A stretch of DNA of 64,000 nucleotides from assembly GCA_011033025.1 (NCBI GenBank), contig WFMF01000322.1, forward strand, positions 124,001 through 188,000, given 5' to 3'. The stretch is from Beroe forskalii (Eukaryota > Ctenophora > Nuda > Beroida > Beroidae). The notes beneath the pieces are model-generated. The model was given only the letters and a program-made list of their open reading frames with translations. It was not told the origin of the DNA and ran no database searches. Of this stretch, positions 22,257 to 35,452 are shown piece after piece; within the stretch, counting starts at the first letter, position 1, and each line of letters begins with the position of its first letter. A program made the translations under genes and the position numbers.

Positions 22257-23920
22257 AGGAAGCAGAATTATCCAAATTAATCCAACTCAAGGAATATTAA
22301 AACTTCCTACATGCAGCAGATGCCATGATGTCCATATGAAAGCAGCTGCATATGATACACACATTTAACATGTCTGCTTGTCAATGTAAGAATGTACACA
22401 CAATGTTACCTGCTTACTAGATACTAAGTGAAGCTGCACTGCTGTTTATATGCTTCATTCGACCTGTATTTCCTCCTTACGTGGCTTATACGTCCTAAGC
22501 TACCTTGCTTTCTGCATATTTTGGTTTGTAGGTACCTACTTTCTTACCTACAGACTAACAGGAACATAACGCCTTGAAACTATTTTTCGAGAATCTGTTT
22601 CTGTATATCATTCGTAGATCTAGAAGTTAAGAAGTTAGAACGAAAGTGGTAAAATACCTGTCATTTAGATCTGTCAATATATTATGGTGTTTTTTGATTT
22701 TATTGTTTCCTGGGCCCTGGCTTTTTGTTTTGAATTCGATACTCATTAAACCAGAGCTATGGCGATGCCAAATAAAGATGTTTCCTCAATTAGTGGTAAT
22801 TGGTAAATTATGGCTGTAATTAATTAGGTAGATATTTATTAACTGTAATTAATTAGGTAGGTACTAGGTATTCATTAACTGTAATTAATTGGGTAGGTAT
22901 TCATTAACAGTTATTAATTTAGGAAGGGTCTCAAGATAAATAGGGTTATTGATTAGGTAAATTATGATTGTGTCCATTGAATGATTAATTATTTTGCTAA
23001 ATTGAAAAAATCGATTGGGGAGGGAAAAATAACTGAAAATCAAGTTTGCATGGTGTGGGAAGAGAATTACGCCGCACACCCAAAAGACGCGCAAAGTGAA
23101 GCTAGATTGCTAGAACTGCCCCTGCTACTCATAAAGTGATTGAATTGCTCTGTTGATGATATTCTCTAGCAATTAACTGCGTTTAAAGGAATAATATAAA
23201 GGTTATTCATAGCGGAATGTAAAGTATTCTATAGTCTACGACAGTACGAATATAGGTATCTGAGCTGACAGATCCATGAAAATTGCTGCAATGAGGCGCA
23301 CACAACTACAACATATCACTCGCAGCCTTAACTCACCATTCTAAAACATGATAATGATATTATCACTGGACTCACTATTATCACTAGACTCACAAGTGAG
23401 ACTAACGAGCAAATGCTAACAATCTGTTATTAACTCGATAAGTTGATAATTTCCGAACTTATAGCAGTTAACAGCTGTCACAATCTACTATCAACACAGT
23501 TTATGTACACCTTCCTAATAGTACCTAATAGCTACCCAGCTAATACCTACAGTTCATATCAACACAGGTTACATCTGGCTTATAGGTACCTACCGCTATC
23601 ATCATGAAGTTTGTGTGTGTCTTCTATCAATTTGTTTTTCGCGTAAGACGTAAGGTACTACCTGCAACGCATTAAATGTATTCCGTGTAATATGGCCATA
23701 CTGACCATATTTGATATGTTTATGGTAAAGTGCATAATATTTATAGCGTGTACCAACCTAGTGAAAACTGTACATATAGCGTGTACCTACCTTGTGCATA
23801 TCGTATAGAGCCAAAATAGAGATATAGGTACCTACAGCAGGCCCGTAACTAGGGGGTAAGCCGCGGGGGCTGCAGCCACCCCTCGGAAAAATGGGAACTT
23901 CTCAAAATTTTGCTCTTATT
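22257..23920. other. Intergenic with a short AT-rich tandem repeat
   Basis: No gene seen. At about 22795-22920 a 45-bp unit (CTGTAATTAATTAGGTAGG, ATTCATTAA) repeats about three times. At 23840-23890 a GCAGGCCCGTAACTAGGGG stretch resembles the end of a DNA transposon, but I find no matching partner end. Confidence 0.45.
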
Positions 23921-26607
23921 TTAAATTTGGCAAATGACCACATTGCAAAATCGCCGACTCGGCGCCGATCGGCGCCCGTCCGGCGCTGATCGGCGCTGGT
24001 CGGCGCCGATCAGCGCCGGCTAGGCGCCGATCGGTGGTACCGCCGATCGGCGCTGATCGGCGCCGATCGGCGCCGATGGGAAATCGGCATCTTTTCATCG
24101 GCGGTCGTAGGCGCTGATCGGCGCCGATCAGCGCCGATCGGCGCCGATCAGCGCCGGCCAGCCCCCGATCTGCCCCCGATCGGCGCCGATCAGCGCCGAT
24201 AAAAACACCTGTATAAGGGAAGCTGTCTGGTGCATTTTATTCCAGATTTCCCCGTGATTTTCCCATCGGCGCCGATCGGCGCTGATCGGCGCCGATCGGC
24301 GCCGATGGGGAGTTTTTTAAAAATTTCAACCTTGGACAACAAAATGAGATATCCGCGGATTTTTTATCGCATTTGACCGACTCTAACGATCAGGATTATG
24401 TTATGGTTTGTAATTATATATGTTTTATATGCTTGGACGTCACTGTCATACTCATAGTGATAGATAATGAAGGCTCCCGTTTACATGGGAGGCCGACCTT
24501 ATTAACTTAAAATGTAAGAATACCTGATGATGATATTAATACGTCGATGATTTCAAATAAAAAGACATACAATGGACGCAGAACGGAAACACTGTAGTGA
24601 TGAATGATTTTTGCACGTGTTGCTTTGCACGTGTAACCATAGTAACGGCGGGTAGTACAAGTAATAGTATTGTTTAGATGGAGCCGATTTTAGCGTTCGC
24701 ACTTTTACAGAAAAAACTTTAGGTTAGATGGACTTTTAAACAAGCGCTATCCCCGGGCACCTCTCGGACTCCGGCGGACTTCAGCGGTCTCCGCCAAAAT
24801 TTTTGGTATCTGTCCCATATAACTCCGGCCGAGTGACGCCACAGATCAACACCTCAATCTTTATGAGTTTATGTATCCTAAACCTTATTTTTGCCCTAAC
24901 CATAACCATAACCTCAATCCTGGCCCTAAACCTAACAAATGCTGACCCTAATCCTGATCCTTTAGCCCCAACACTTTTTGGGTTAGGGTAAATTTGGGCT
25001 AGGGTTTGTGTTTGGGTTTGGGTTTGGGTGAGGGTGAGGGTTTGGGTTCCGGTTAGGGGTTGAGTTTGGGTCAGGGTTTTGGTTAGGGTTTGGGTTCGGG
25101 TTTGGGTTTGGGTTAGTTTTTGGGTAGGGGTTTGGTTTGGGTTTAGTTTGGGTTGGATTTGGGTTAGAGTTTGGGTTAGGGTTTGGTTTAGGATTTGGTT
25201 TAGGGTTTGGGTTTGGGTGATTGGATGACGGTTTGGGAGTTTGGGTTACGGTTTCCAGGGGCTGAGTTAACCCTTATCAAACCCTAACCCAAAATCTATC
25301 CCGAACCCCAACCCAAACCTTAACCCAAACACTAACCAAAAACCCAAACCCTAACCCAAACCCCAAGCCCAAACCCGAACAAACCCTAACCAAAACCCTA
25401 TAACCCGACTCAACCCCTAACCGGAACCCTAACCAAAACCCAAACCCAAACCCAAGCCCAAACCCAAACCCAAACCCAAACCCAAACCCTAACCCAAACC
25501 CTAGCCCAAACCCTAACCCTAACCCAAAAAAAGTGTTGGGGCTAAAGGATCAGGATTAGTGTCAGCATTTGTTAGGTTTAGGGCCAGGATTGAGGTTATG
25601 GTTATGGTTAGGGCAAAAATAAGGTTTAGGATACAAACTCATAAAGATCGAGGTGTTGATCTGTGGCGTCACTCGGCCGGAGTTATATGGGACAGATACC
25701 AAAATTTTGGCGGAGACCGCTGAAGTCCGCCGAAGTCCGTGCGGTGTCCGAGAGGTGCCCGGGGATAGCGCTTGTTTTAAAAGTCCATCCAACCAAAAGT
25801 TTTTTCTGTAAAAGTGCGAACGCTAAAATCGGCTCCATCTAAACAATACTATTACTTGTACTACCCGCCGTTACTATGGTTACACGTGCAAAGCAACACG
25901 TGCAAAAATCATTCATCACTACAGTGTTTCCGTTCTGCGTCCATTGTATGTCTTTTTATTTGAAATCATCGACGTATTAATATCATCATCAGGTATTCTT
26001 ACATTTTAAGTTAATAAGGTCGGCCTCCCATGTAAACGGGAGCCTTCATTATCTATCACTATGAGTATGACAGTGACGTCCAAGCATATAAAACATATAT
26101 AATTACAAACCATAACATAATCCTGATCGTTAGAGTCGGTCAAATGCGATAAAAAATCCGCGGATATCTCATTTTGTTGTCCAAGGTTGAAATTTTTAAA
26201 AAACTCCCCATCGGCGCCGATCGGCGCCGATCAGCGCCGATCGGCGCCGATGGGAAAATCACGGGGAAATCTGGAATAAAATGCACCAGACAGCTTCCCT
26301 TATACAGGTGTTTTTATCGGCGCTGATCGGCGCCGATCGGGGGCAGATCGGGGGCTGGCCGGCGCTGATCGGCGCCGATCGGCGCTGATCGGCGCCGATC
26401 AGCGCCTACGACCGCCGATGAAAAGATGCCGATTTCCCATCGGCGCCGATCGGCGCCGATCAGCGCCGATCGGCGGTACCACCGATCGGCGCCTAGCCGG
26501 CGCTGATCGGCGCCGACCAGCGCCGATCAGCGCTGATCGGCGCCGGACGGGCGCCGATCGGCGCCGAGTCGGCGATTTTGCAATGTGGTCATTTGCCTTA
26601 AATTTAA
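23921..26607. mobile_element. Giant foldback 1: GGCGCC satellites flanking a telomere-like core
   Basis: The whole segment is one inverted repeat about an axis near 25260, with arms of about 1.34 kb that match nearly throughout. From outside inwards each arm has GCAAAATCGCCGACTCGGCG, a satellite of GGCGCCGATC units (23945-24305 and 26208-26580), about 650 bp of unique sequence (24310-24960), then degenerate TTAGGG/TTTGGG repeats running to the centre. No transposase frame was found. Short frames in the unique part are mirrored in both arms and are not recognised. Confidence 0.85.
24968..25535. repeat. Telomere-like (TTAGGG/TTTGGG)n core, inverted at about 25260
   Basis: The left half reads GGGTTAGGG and GGGTTTGGG on the plus strand; after about 25265 the right half reads CCCTAACCC and CCCAAACCC. 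The repeats are degenerate (TTAGGG, TTTGGG, TTCGGG). This is interstitial and inverted, so it is not a chromosome end. Confidence 0.85.
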
Positions 26608-29600
26608 CGGATATCGTAATATTCGTGTTAGGATGATATTTTTGTGTGCAATAGAATGCGTGAATGATAAACTTGATATATTTCGACCCCAAAAACAGTC
26701 CGGAAAACCCAATTTTCCAAAAAAAAATCCGAGGGCTGTGCCCAAACCCCTGCCAAAGCTTGCTCAATCATCAAAAGAGAGGCCGGACCCGAGGGTCCGC
26801 AAGAGGATAGTCCCGGAGTGGGACTGTGCCTGCCTCTAGTCGCCGAGGCGACGGGGGGTGAGGGTGAAAGGTGATGGTGGTGGTGGAGGGTAAAATGAGG
26901 GTGTGGCTAGCGAGGGGAGAATACCTTTACCAATACAATACCAGATACTTCAGAGCTATCGGAGAGATGAGTAGATGCTATGTCACCCCTGTATTGTCCG
27001 CCTCCTCCTCTGTTCGTTGTAGTCTTTTGGTTTGGAGTGTGTAACTGATCAGTGCGTCCATACTGTTGTTGTCCATGATGTCGTTAATGGAGTCATAGTA
27101 TGTCCAGCTTGCTCAATGTGAAGGGCCCTACCCAGATTAAAGTCCTGGCAACCGCGAGCCTGAGGTCTAGAGTTAAGAGTATGTACAGTCTGCACGCTAA
27201 ACAGTAAACATACCTATAAATAATACCTATGTACACGCGTTGTAATTGTATAATGTATACAGTGTATACTATACAGTGTATCTTGTACTTCCCTCATTAG
27301 TCTAATTTCATGTTGATTGGCGCAAACTACGCTCTTATATACTCTAATTGTACACGACTATCAGTTGTAGGTATATGGCTTCCTTTGTAGTTTTGTACTG
27401 CGTTAGGTATAAGTTTAGCACGGAGTACAATGTGAATATATGCTCCTGGAGAATAAATATATCTCAGCTCGTGTGTTCTATTCTTGTGTTGTGAAACTTG
27501 GCAATTGGCAGTTTTAAGGTGGTCAATAGGAGAATTGCGTAATTCTCAGAGTTTGATAAGGTGGCCATATTGATGTATGATGAATTCAGAGGCCTATTTC
27601 TACTGTGTGATCTTTATATACCAGGGTTGAACCCCACAGTACACACTTCAATGTATCTTATGTAGTACTAATTGATTTGACTATTTAATAGTAGTAATGT
27701 GTAGTTGAATATGTGTTATTAGTTTGTTTCATTCACATTATTCTGCTGTAACTTGATATTAGTTTGATTAAAATTACACTATTATTTCCAAATTAGTTTA
27801 TTCCTTGTATTGTTATTGGTGTTTATCAGATTTGATATCAGATTATAACACCAAATTATGTGTTCATAGCATCTAATTATCTCCCTATAGACCAGATTTA
27901 TCATTGTAGAAATGTTATGTATAAGTTGTACCTATCTGTTATTGAGTTACCTCTATTGAATTTATTCATAAGTCTGTGTACACTGTAGGTACAGCTGAAT
28001 CGTAAAGTGACAGGCTACCTCTTACTCTAGTACTCTCTTGTTCCTCTGCAGAATTTACCCTTTACTGCATGTTCTTTGTACAGCTTCGTGCTGAGTGATC
28101 GGGCAAAGCCACACCCACCCTCGGGCTAAGGGTGTGTGTCGAGGCTGTACGGTGTGGGTAAGGGCTCGTCTGAGTTAGGGTTAGGGTTTGGGTAATAGGT
28201 CCTGGGTTAGAACTAGGCTGGACTATTGGCAGTCAGTCTACTTTCTACCTTCAATCTACTTTCTACGTTGTTACCTACTTGAACATTTACTATAATTGAT
28301 AATTGGAGACTTTATCGTAATCAATTTTTGAACAATTCGAAGCTGTACGCCTTTCCCTTTGGAAAGAAAAGCTTAAAATTTGTGTCCTTTGAATCGATAT
28401 ACACAGTTGTAGCACATGAAACATTCAACGTACCAACATCAATTCTCTTTATGGTAAAATCGACCTTTCAGTGCTTTGTATGCCTTTTATAAGTCAGTAA
28501 AGCTTTACAAGCCAATACACCGGTTTCTATTAGTAGCACACATTTTATTTTAAGTTATCAATCTATCAGATGTTCACCTTGCTGTGGTCATTTCTTTCAG
28601 CTTGATATACATGTTCAGTGTTCACTCAGCTGGAGTAATAATATAACTCATATTTCTCTTCCCGAGCCTCATAGAACCTTAACTCTGTCACAAAGTGCAG
28701 CATTGTCTATTTCACAGTAGAGACTGGTTTGTATTTATCATTATGTTTGATTCGGACTTTAACCTTTGGGTTTGCTTAGTACGTGATCCAGTGATCCATT
28801 GGTTGCATAAGATAGATTTTGTGTAAATACCCATGGAGATACCACTAGCCTTGAAAATACTGCCATCAACCGCTTCTTCGTATGGGCGTGGCTGCGTCAA
28901 CCTTGACAAGACTTAGTGGCTTACTTTTCATAATTTTCAAGAAATAAATATTAATACTGATTCAACAGAATATGAGACACTCCACAGATGCATAAAAAGA
29001 TAAACTTTTAGAGAAGAGTCACGTTTGTGGATAATGGTGGGCGCTAAAAATAAAAGTATTCATATGGGTTTAAGTAGGGATAAGGTTCGGAAACATGAGC
29101 AAATCTTCAGCCACGCCTTATTCAAACATTCAAACATATTCATGCATATTCAAACCCCAAACCAGTGCTACTGTTGCATACATATAATAGTAAGTATTAA
29201 AGATTAAAGATTAGTAAAAACCTTATTGCTGTTACAGTCCTAATTCTTTAATTATTGTGAAAGTGATAATTGGATGGTTTCCAACTTTTTCAATTCAAAT
29301 ACTGCATAATTATTCCTGCACTTGCTCTTCATGACGCGACTCATGAGCAAGGAAGGACTGCAGGATCTCCTGACTCCTAATATATACCTACTCTAATAAA
29401 CAAATGAATTCTTATCAGTGAAAATACTGTGAGAGTGAAATGAATCTGAGCAAATGATGACGTCTGTGGAGCCTGTGAAATTTCATAACAATAAGCTGGC
29501 AGTTATTTTGGTGGTAATTTAAACTTTTAAAGACCTGAGCAGTTACAGGGAGTTATGGTGGTTACACTTTTACAGGGAGGTATGGTGGTTAAGATTTCTT

Positions 29601-31166
29601 ATCAAACCAATGACCATTGACCATGCAACCTGCACAACGTGAAATAATGTTTACAAATAAGAGGGTCCTACACTACTTGACATACGAAATGAAAAGGACG
29701 TGATCAACACGTGGCTCCATGCACCTCACTTCAGGTATCATCTGAAGGTCGCTAACGAAGATAAGGCGATTGAGAGAAGCCTCATAATCACAATTCTAAG
29801 TAATCATCTTATGAAGGGAAACCGCCCTGTATGTATTCCTTCAGTCTTCAGAAGGGATTCTTAGTCGATCATATTTTAATCTATGAAATTACACATAAAA
29901 CCCTCCATACCTGCTCACCACCCTCGCCCCTGTAGGATCCCTTCTTCACACATTGACAAATCTTAGAGTCCACACAACTTAAATAGGTTCCGGAGAGTTA
30001 TGTCATTATCAAGATTTAGAATGAGGAATTGTAGGGATCAGACAGTCTGGATGATATTTCTGTGCTCAGTTCCCTCATTTATATATTGGATTAATTAGAA
30101 TTCCTCCTAAAACATGGAACCAGGTCAACGTCTGGGTTTTGTAGTTGATATATACATGATATATATTCTATGTAGGTATATGTAATATGTTTGATAAAAT
30201 GTGTGGACATGATTTCCTGATTAGTCAGTAGGTATACTGATAACGGTTGTTGTGATTTCCTCTCTGCTACCTTCATCAGAAGATTGTCTTCGTTCATAAA
30301 TTCAAAATTGTTTTTCGATATCATAACATATTGCATAAATCAATTTCTAATATTAGCTGCAGAATATGCCGCTTAAATGTTATAAGAGGCAAAGGAATTC
30401 TAATTCTTAATTTTATTGAAATGAAAGACCTCCCAAGGCCCAGCAAGAAACAGTCACTAGAATACGTTTGAATATTTGTTATCAGTTTCACTGGATAGAA
30501 TAATTGGGCCTTTGAAGGGTGAGTGGAATATTCTATTTTATTCATTATAACCTGTCATATACATAATTATCAATTCAATTCCACGGCCCACCCTTCGTCA
30601 AAATCAATACTTCAATGAAAAGAATTTTCAAGAAGGTTTTTCGATTTGCAAATGTTGAGCTGTAGGTATTGCAAAGGCTCGCCGACTATAAAAGTTTTGA
30701 TGCAATTTAATTTAATTTCTTAATTCGTCTCGACATCCCGGAATAATGCAACATAACACGTTATTGAAACATAAACTGTTTCTAAATTATGCATCACAGG
30801 CCAAAATTGTCTTTTTATTCGTGATATTTCAATATTCGGTATATTATTCGATTATAAGTTAAGGCATGGAAAAGTTTATTAAAATGGTTAGATGTGAAGC
30901 GTAACATTTTATTCCTTAGGTTGCTTCTTTTGGCTGGTAGCATGTCCTAGGTGCAGACACGATTTCAATTTCAATTTTGAGGAGTGTTGGAACACTTTAA
31001 GTGTTTCTTTTTTCTTCATCAATGATATGAACTCATCTTTGTCACCTATAATATAATTCTATCCAATGATAATTTGAGTTGTATGATTTCTACTGCCATG
31101 GAAAACAGGTGACATCAGCTACATCTTGACACCACCATATTATTTTGGCACCTCTTGATCCTGATC
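26608..31166. other. Long stretch without a recognisable gene
   Basis: No splice-bounded coding pattern was found. A GC-richer 26750-26900 segment has a small open frame without family resemblance. A short TTAGGGTTAGGGTTTGGG tract lies at 28174-28192. The rest is AT-rich and unremarkable. A possible 5' non-coding exon of the next gene could begin after the AG at 31108. Confidence 0.45.
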
Positions 31167-34100
31167 ATGTTGCTCGGATCACAACACCCTACCAACATGA
31201 TGATGGCACTGGTCACCATAACATCGCTGGCAACGTGCCATAAACTGCCGGTTGAGCTGGGGGTGGTGACTGTGGATAATGCCCACTTCTGTGTTGGGTA
31301 TAGGCCTGGTATTTGGTCTCAGTCTGAGTGAGTTTCCTTGATAATAACTTAATAAATTGCTTCCTTGAGGGTTCTGTTAGATTTTTTCATCCAGTGTAAT
31401 TGAATGCTGTTGTTTTAGTATTTCGTAGGTACCTAATTGCCTGAGATTTCTAACCAGGAAGTATTTTGATGTTTCAGCATTTTGAGCATGATTAATTTTT
31501 GGATTAAACTGTTATACCTATCAATCATGTTTACTTCCATCTTCTCTCAGATTCAAGATAGAAAGAGATTCACAGTTTGAGATCTCAGATGATTGTGAGG
31601 AGTCTCAAGCAGAAAAATCTGCTGCTTTCGTCAATTCTGCTAGTTTATGCAATGTTTCTGTTCAAAGTGGGGTATGTTAACCATTTTACAAAATCCCTAT
31701 TTTTCAAGCAGATTTTCCATCTTCAAAAAGCCGTACCAGCTTGGAGGAAATTTTGAAAGATATTTTAGGGGAAAACAGGGGAGTTTTTTTAGCGGAAAAT
31801 TTGATTTAACACCAATGATCTCATTGAACTATCGTAAAATTCAAATCAGGCCGATGTAAATGTTAATTCATAATAAGTAATCAACAAGCAATTTCATTCC
31901 ATATTACATGTTTTAGCTAGCGAGATTAGCTTCACCTTTTAACTTCTGATTTATCAAAATAATTTCATTTTGCTTAATAATCATTTGAGAAGAAGCTGAT
32001 TTTGCAGCCATCTTTCCAAACTAAAAATATGCCTTTTGGTCCTGGATTAAAATTTCGTTGATAAGTATCGGAAAGTATTATCAAATATTTTGCAGAAGAT
32101 GCTTCTGGTGAAGGCTCCCTTTTCAGAAGAATTGGCAGAGAGCCTAAATTACAGCCATGATTATTCTGGAGTTTTACAGGTTCGTTGTCTTTGTAAATTT
32201 GCATTTCAAATTTTACTAACTTCTTTGTCAATAAAAATCTCTCTGATTTGAACTTTGGTGTTTTCATCTGTTTTTGGTGCCCAAGCGATATTGATACCAT
32301 TTTTTCCTCAAGGACTCTCTTTGTGATCTTATATTCTAGGTAAGGGGAGACATCGAATCGGCTTTGGAGAAGAACAAGACTATAATTCTCCAACCAGTTC
32401 ACTTGAAACGCATCTACTGGGGCTCCATCATCATGTATTTCTTTTCTCTCATCTACGTGAGTGTGCTAAGCAAGGGATATAACTTTTAGTTTGGTAGAAC
32501 AGCGTCCTGGCAGCAAATGTACATAGTTGTCGGCTTTCATGATATCCAAGGTTTCATGGGTGATCACATGACCACAGGCTCTCTAATCATGATATGGATC
32601 ATGAGTATTTTCATGATTTAATGTTTTATAGAATATGATCCTGAATATTGACTTATCTCTTGAATATAATTGACTTATCTCTTTCAAACGTCAGATGTCT
32701 CGACATGGCATTAGCTTGATTCATCAATGTCCAACTCACCACTTCAGGTGACAATAAGCGCTGTTTTAGTGGAAGTGGGTCGGAAGCTGGTTCAGAAACA
32801 TGCACCAGTATCTCTGTTAGATAAAGTGCAATGCATTCAGTCCAGACTCTTCCTCATAACGTTCCTGGTTTTCTTTGCTATTGTCATAGTCGTAGCTTTC
32901 TCAGGTGATACAATAATTTGATAATTTAATGATTTAATAATTCAATAAGTGAATTTTATAATTTCAGTCGGAGTCATGTGAACTTTAAATTTATCACTTA
33001 ATTATTGGACCATACAGCCATTTACCATGGTGTTCAAAACAACTTTAGACATCGGTAACGTAAAAGTCATTTGTACCTAACAATAATATAGCAATACATT
33101 TCAGGCTACATCATACGACCAGTGGCCTTCCAGCCAGTTTTTGCAGTATTTCTGTTCTCCCTGGCAATAGTGGGGTTCTACCACGTTGTTTTCCCACTTG
33201 TTGTCTTTATTGTGGTTAAATTCTTCACAGTCACTCACAAGACTTACTGGGTTGTTGAGGTAACATAGAAGAATGAATTTCATAGCCATTCTTAGTTTGA
33301 ATGATGCCTTTTAAAATTTATCATATGAGGGGTTATTTTCCTATTGCAACGTCTAACCCCTAAGTATACAAGTATATTCTTTAACCAAGTGTCCGCCCAC
33401 AGAGGACCCTGGTGATCCTGACTGGAACCGTTCTCTTCGGTTTGTGGGTGTGGTACCGCCTATCCTTGTCCATGTGGCCCATCCACCTTGCCCTCATGAC
33501 TTGTGTGGGAATAGTACCGCTGAGATATGCCCCAGTGGACAGCCTCTCCAAGGTACAACTTGGGGTTTGTGTCACCATTTGATCTTTCTATAAGTCTAAA
33601 ATCAATATTTCATACTTTTATGGAACATTATTTTTGATTTGTATCATACTTTTGATGTGATTGTTTTGAGTTTCTGCACCAGAAAGTTATCATCAACCAG
33701 GTTACTTTTGTTATCAGTTCGATTCACCTCTATTTTCCCTGCAGATCCTGGTTCTAGGTGTAATATCGGTGCTTTTTTCCATCGTTCAGAGGTTTGTCAT
33801 GCCCCAGTTCACTGGAAGTCCTCCAACCTTCGTGGACATAGTGGCAGTCAAGGCTTCCATCCCAGCCACAACCAGTGTAAGTAGGGTCTACTCAAAAGGT
33901 GTTTTTCGTCTTCCTTTCAGAATATTCTATGATATAAACAAAATAAACAAAGTATAAAAGTATGAACAATGTTTTGGTAACTTGTTTTATCATCATTAAG
34001 TCCAAAATCAATCGTGCATGATTTACCATCAGCTTGGATACATGTAATTTCAGCCAGGTCCAATATTTTTCGAGGATGCCATAGAGCCCAACATGCTGCA

Positions 34101-34894
34101 CTTCCGAATCCCCCTGTTCGGTCCAGAGAGACCTTGTTCAACTGTTATTGACGGCAGCTTTGGTAGGTTATTAATTAACTGAACTCTACTTATCTACTCT
34201 TATCTACTGATATGATATTCAATTTTTGGAAATCAATTATGCTCCTTATGAACATTGAACTGATGGCTTGCCATTATCTATACAGCAAACACCGAAAACT
34301 TTATCGATGACAAATAAGACCTTCTTCTCACTTTTTCTTCTCAGGAATGATGAACTTCCTCCTCCCTTCCATCTTCATCAAGACTGCCATCCAAATCGAC
34401 AACAGGACTCGAAGCAAGAGCATCTTCTTCAAGAGTTACACGGTGGCAGTGGTGACGTATCTGCTGTGTCACATTGCTGTCTTTGTCTGGAGTTTCGTGA
34501 AGGAGGCACCGGTCAACTCCAACCTGCTTTACCTGCCAGGTGGGGGCAAATTACAAATACACCTGATTATTAGTTCCATATTCTGGAGACTATCCATTCA
34601 GAAGATTTAATATCCCTTCTCACCATGTCAGTCTTCACCGCATTCGATGATACTTATTAATTTTCTCATTTAGATCGCTGTCATCTCACATAATCTATCA
34701 CAGGTATTCTGATCAGTCTTATCCTGAATTCTTGGCGGATGGGGTACCTCAGGGTGGCATTCTATCCTCCTTCACCGAAAGTATCTGAGGATCCCAGCAC
34801 AGAGCAAGACCTGAATCAGTCTGATTCACCACGTTCAAGAACCGTAGTAGTCTACAAGGTGTCTGATGTTGCTGAACGGGAAAACGATTTGTGA
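31167..34894 (+). CDS. SPPL2-like GxGD-family membrane protein, predicted catalytically dead; 11 exons, complete
   Basis: Exons: 31167-31327, 31551-31671, 32096-32179, 32340-32456, 32748-32904, 33105-33259, 33403-33552, 33745-33876, 34054-34162, 34345-34539, 34704-34894. All have GT-AG borders and matching phases, giving 523 residues. Residues 10-25 form a likely signal peptide. A lumenal PA-like domain with FCVGYRP follows to about 140, then about nine membrane segments. Exons 7-8 align with SPPL2 TM5-6, and exons 9-11 with TM7-9 (RIPLF, G..N..LP, LLYLPG). SPPL2 proteases cut type II membrane stubs in late secretory and endosomal membranes. Here the YD aspartate is Ser327 (F326-S327), the GFGD motif is G396-M-M-N399, and PAL is S454-N-L. 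Both catalytic aspartates are therefore absent, and a scaffold or substrate-binding role is inferred. ATG 31167 is the first in-frame start after the TGA at 31110; ATG 31197 is an alternative. Confidence 0.78.
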
Positions 34895-35204
34895 ATGCAA
34901 AAGAAACGATTGCTAGTTTTGAATTTATGAGAGGTGAAGGGGTTTTAGTTTAAATTGGTCTTCAGATGTAAATAGACGTTTATCTGCCATCTGGGCGATA
35001 AAATTTACAAATTTTAGGAATCAAATTAAATTTATACAGATCTGAATATAGCACAATTTTTACAGCCATTATGGTCTCTCATTTGAGTGTTAATGCACAT
35101 CAATCTGAAATCATCCCACATACATTATAGCAACTTAATTTATTATATGTTTCATTGGTTGTGACTTGTGTGATATTGTTGTTCGATAGCCATATAATTC
35201 AAGT

Positions 35205-35210
35205 ATTAAA
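35205..35210 (+). promoter_or_regulatory. Possible polyadenylation signal ATTAAA for the SPPL2-like gene
   Basis: ATTAAA, the common variant signal, lies about 310 bp after the stop codon, in otherwise non-coding AT-rich sequence. Confidence 0.35.
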
Positions 35211-35452
35211 CAGTTTCAGCCATTTAAACAAGATGTGTTTCAATGCTTATATTATTATCTTCAAAGCCAGAAGAATTGGCTGCTGAGTGTTTTATTCAAA
35301 TTACTATGCATCTTCCATTATGGCTTCGAATCTAGATTCAAATATAATTTTTCTAAAAGTCGTTTAGTATTGATTTGATTTTAGAACAATAGTGCACAAA
35401 CTGACACTGCTTTTCAAATCTTCTACTCCGCGGATTTCCAAAAAGCATCATA

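Noticed and set aside
21561-22368. Long open frames on both strands encoding GGKLT or VVSLP repeats
   Set aside because: They follow from a palindromic unit whose period is mostly 15 bp; there are no splice borders, start context or family.
23840-23920. DNA-transposon end (GGCCCGTAACTAGGGG) as left border of foldback 1
   Set aside because: No inverted partner is visible beyond 26607, so the border is placed where the arms begin to match.
24968-25535. A true chromosome end or telomere
   Set aside because: The TTAGGG-like repeats are degenerate, only a few hundred bp, inverted at a centre and flanked by matching arms on both sides.
26585-26839. Small plus-strand frame after foldback 1
   Set aside because: No homology pattern, no splice-bounded continuation and no conserved copy in the window.
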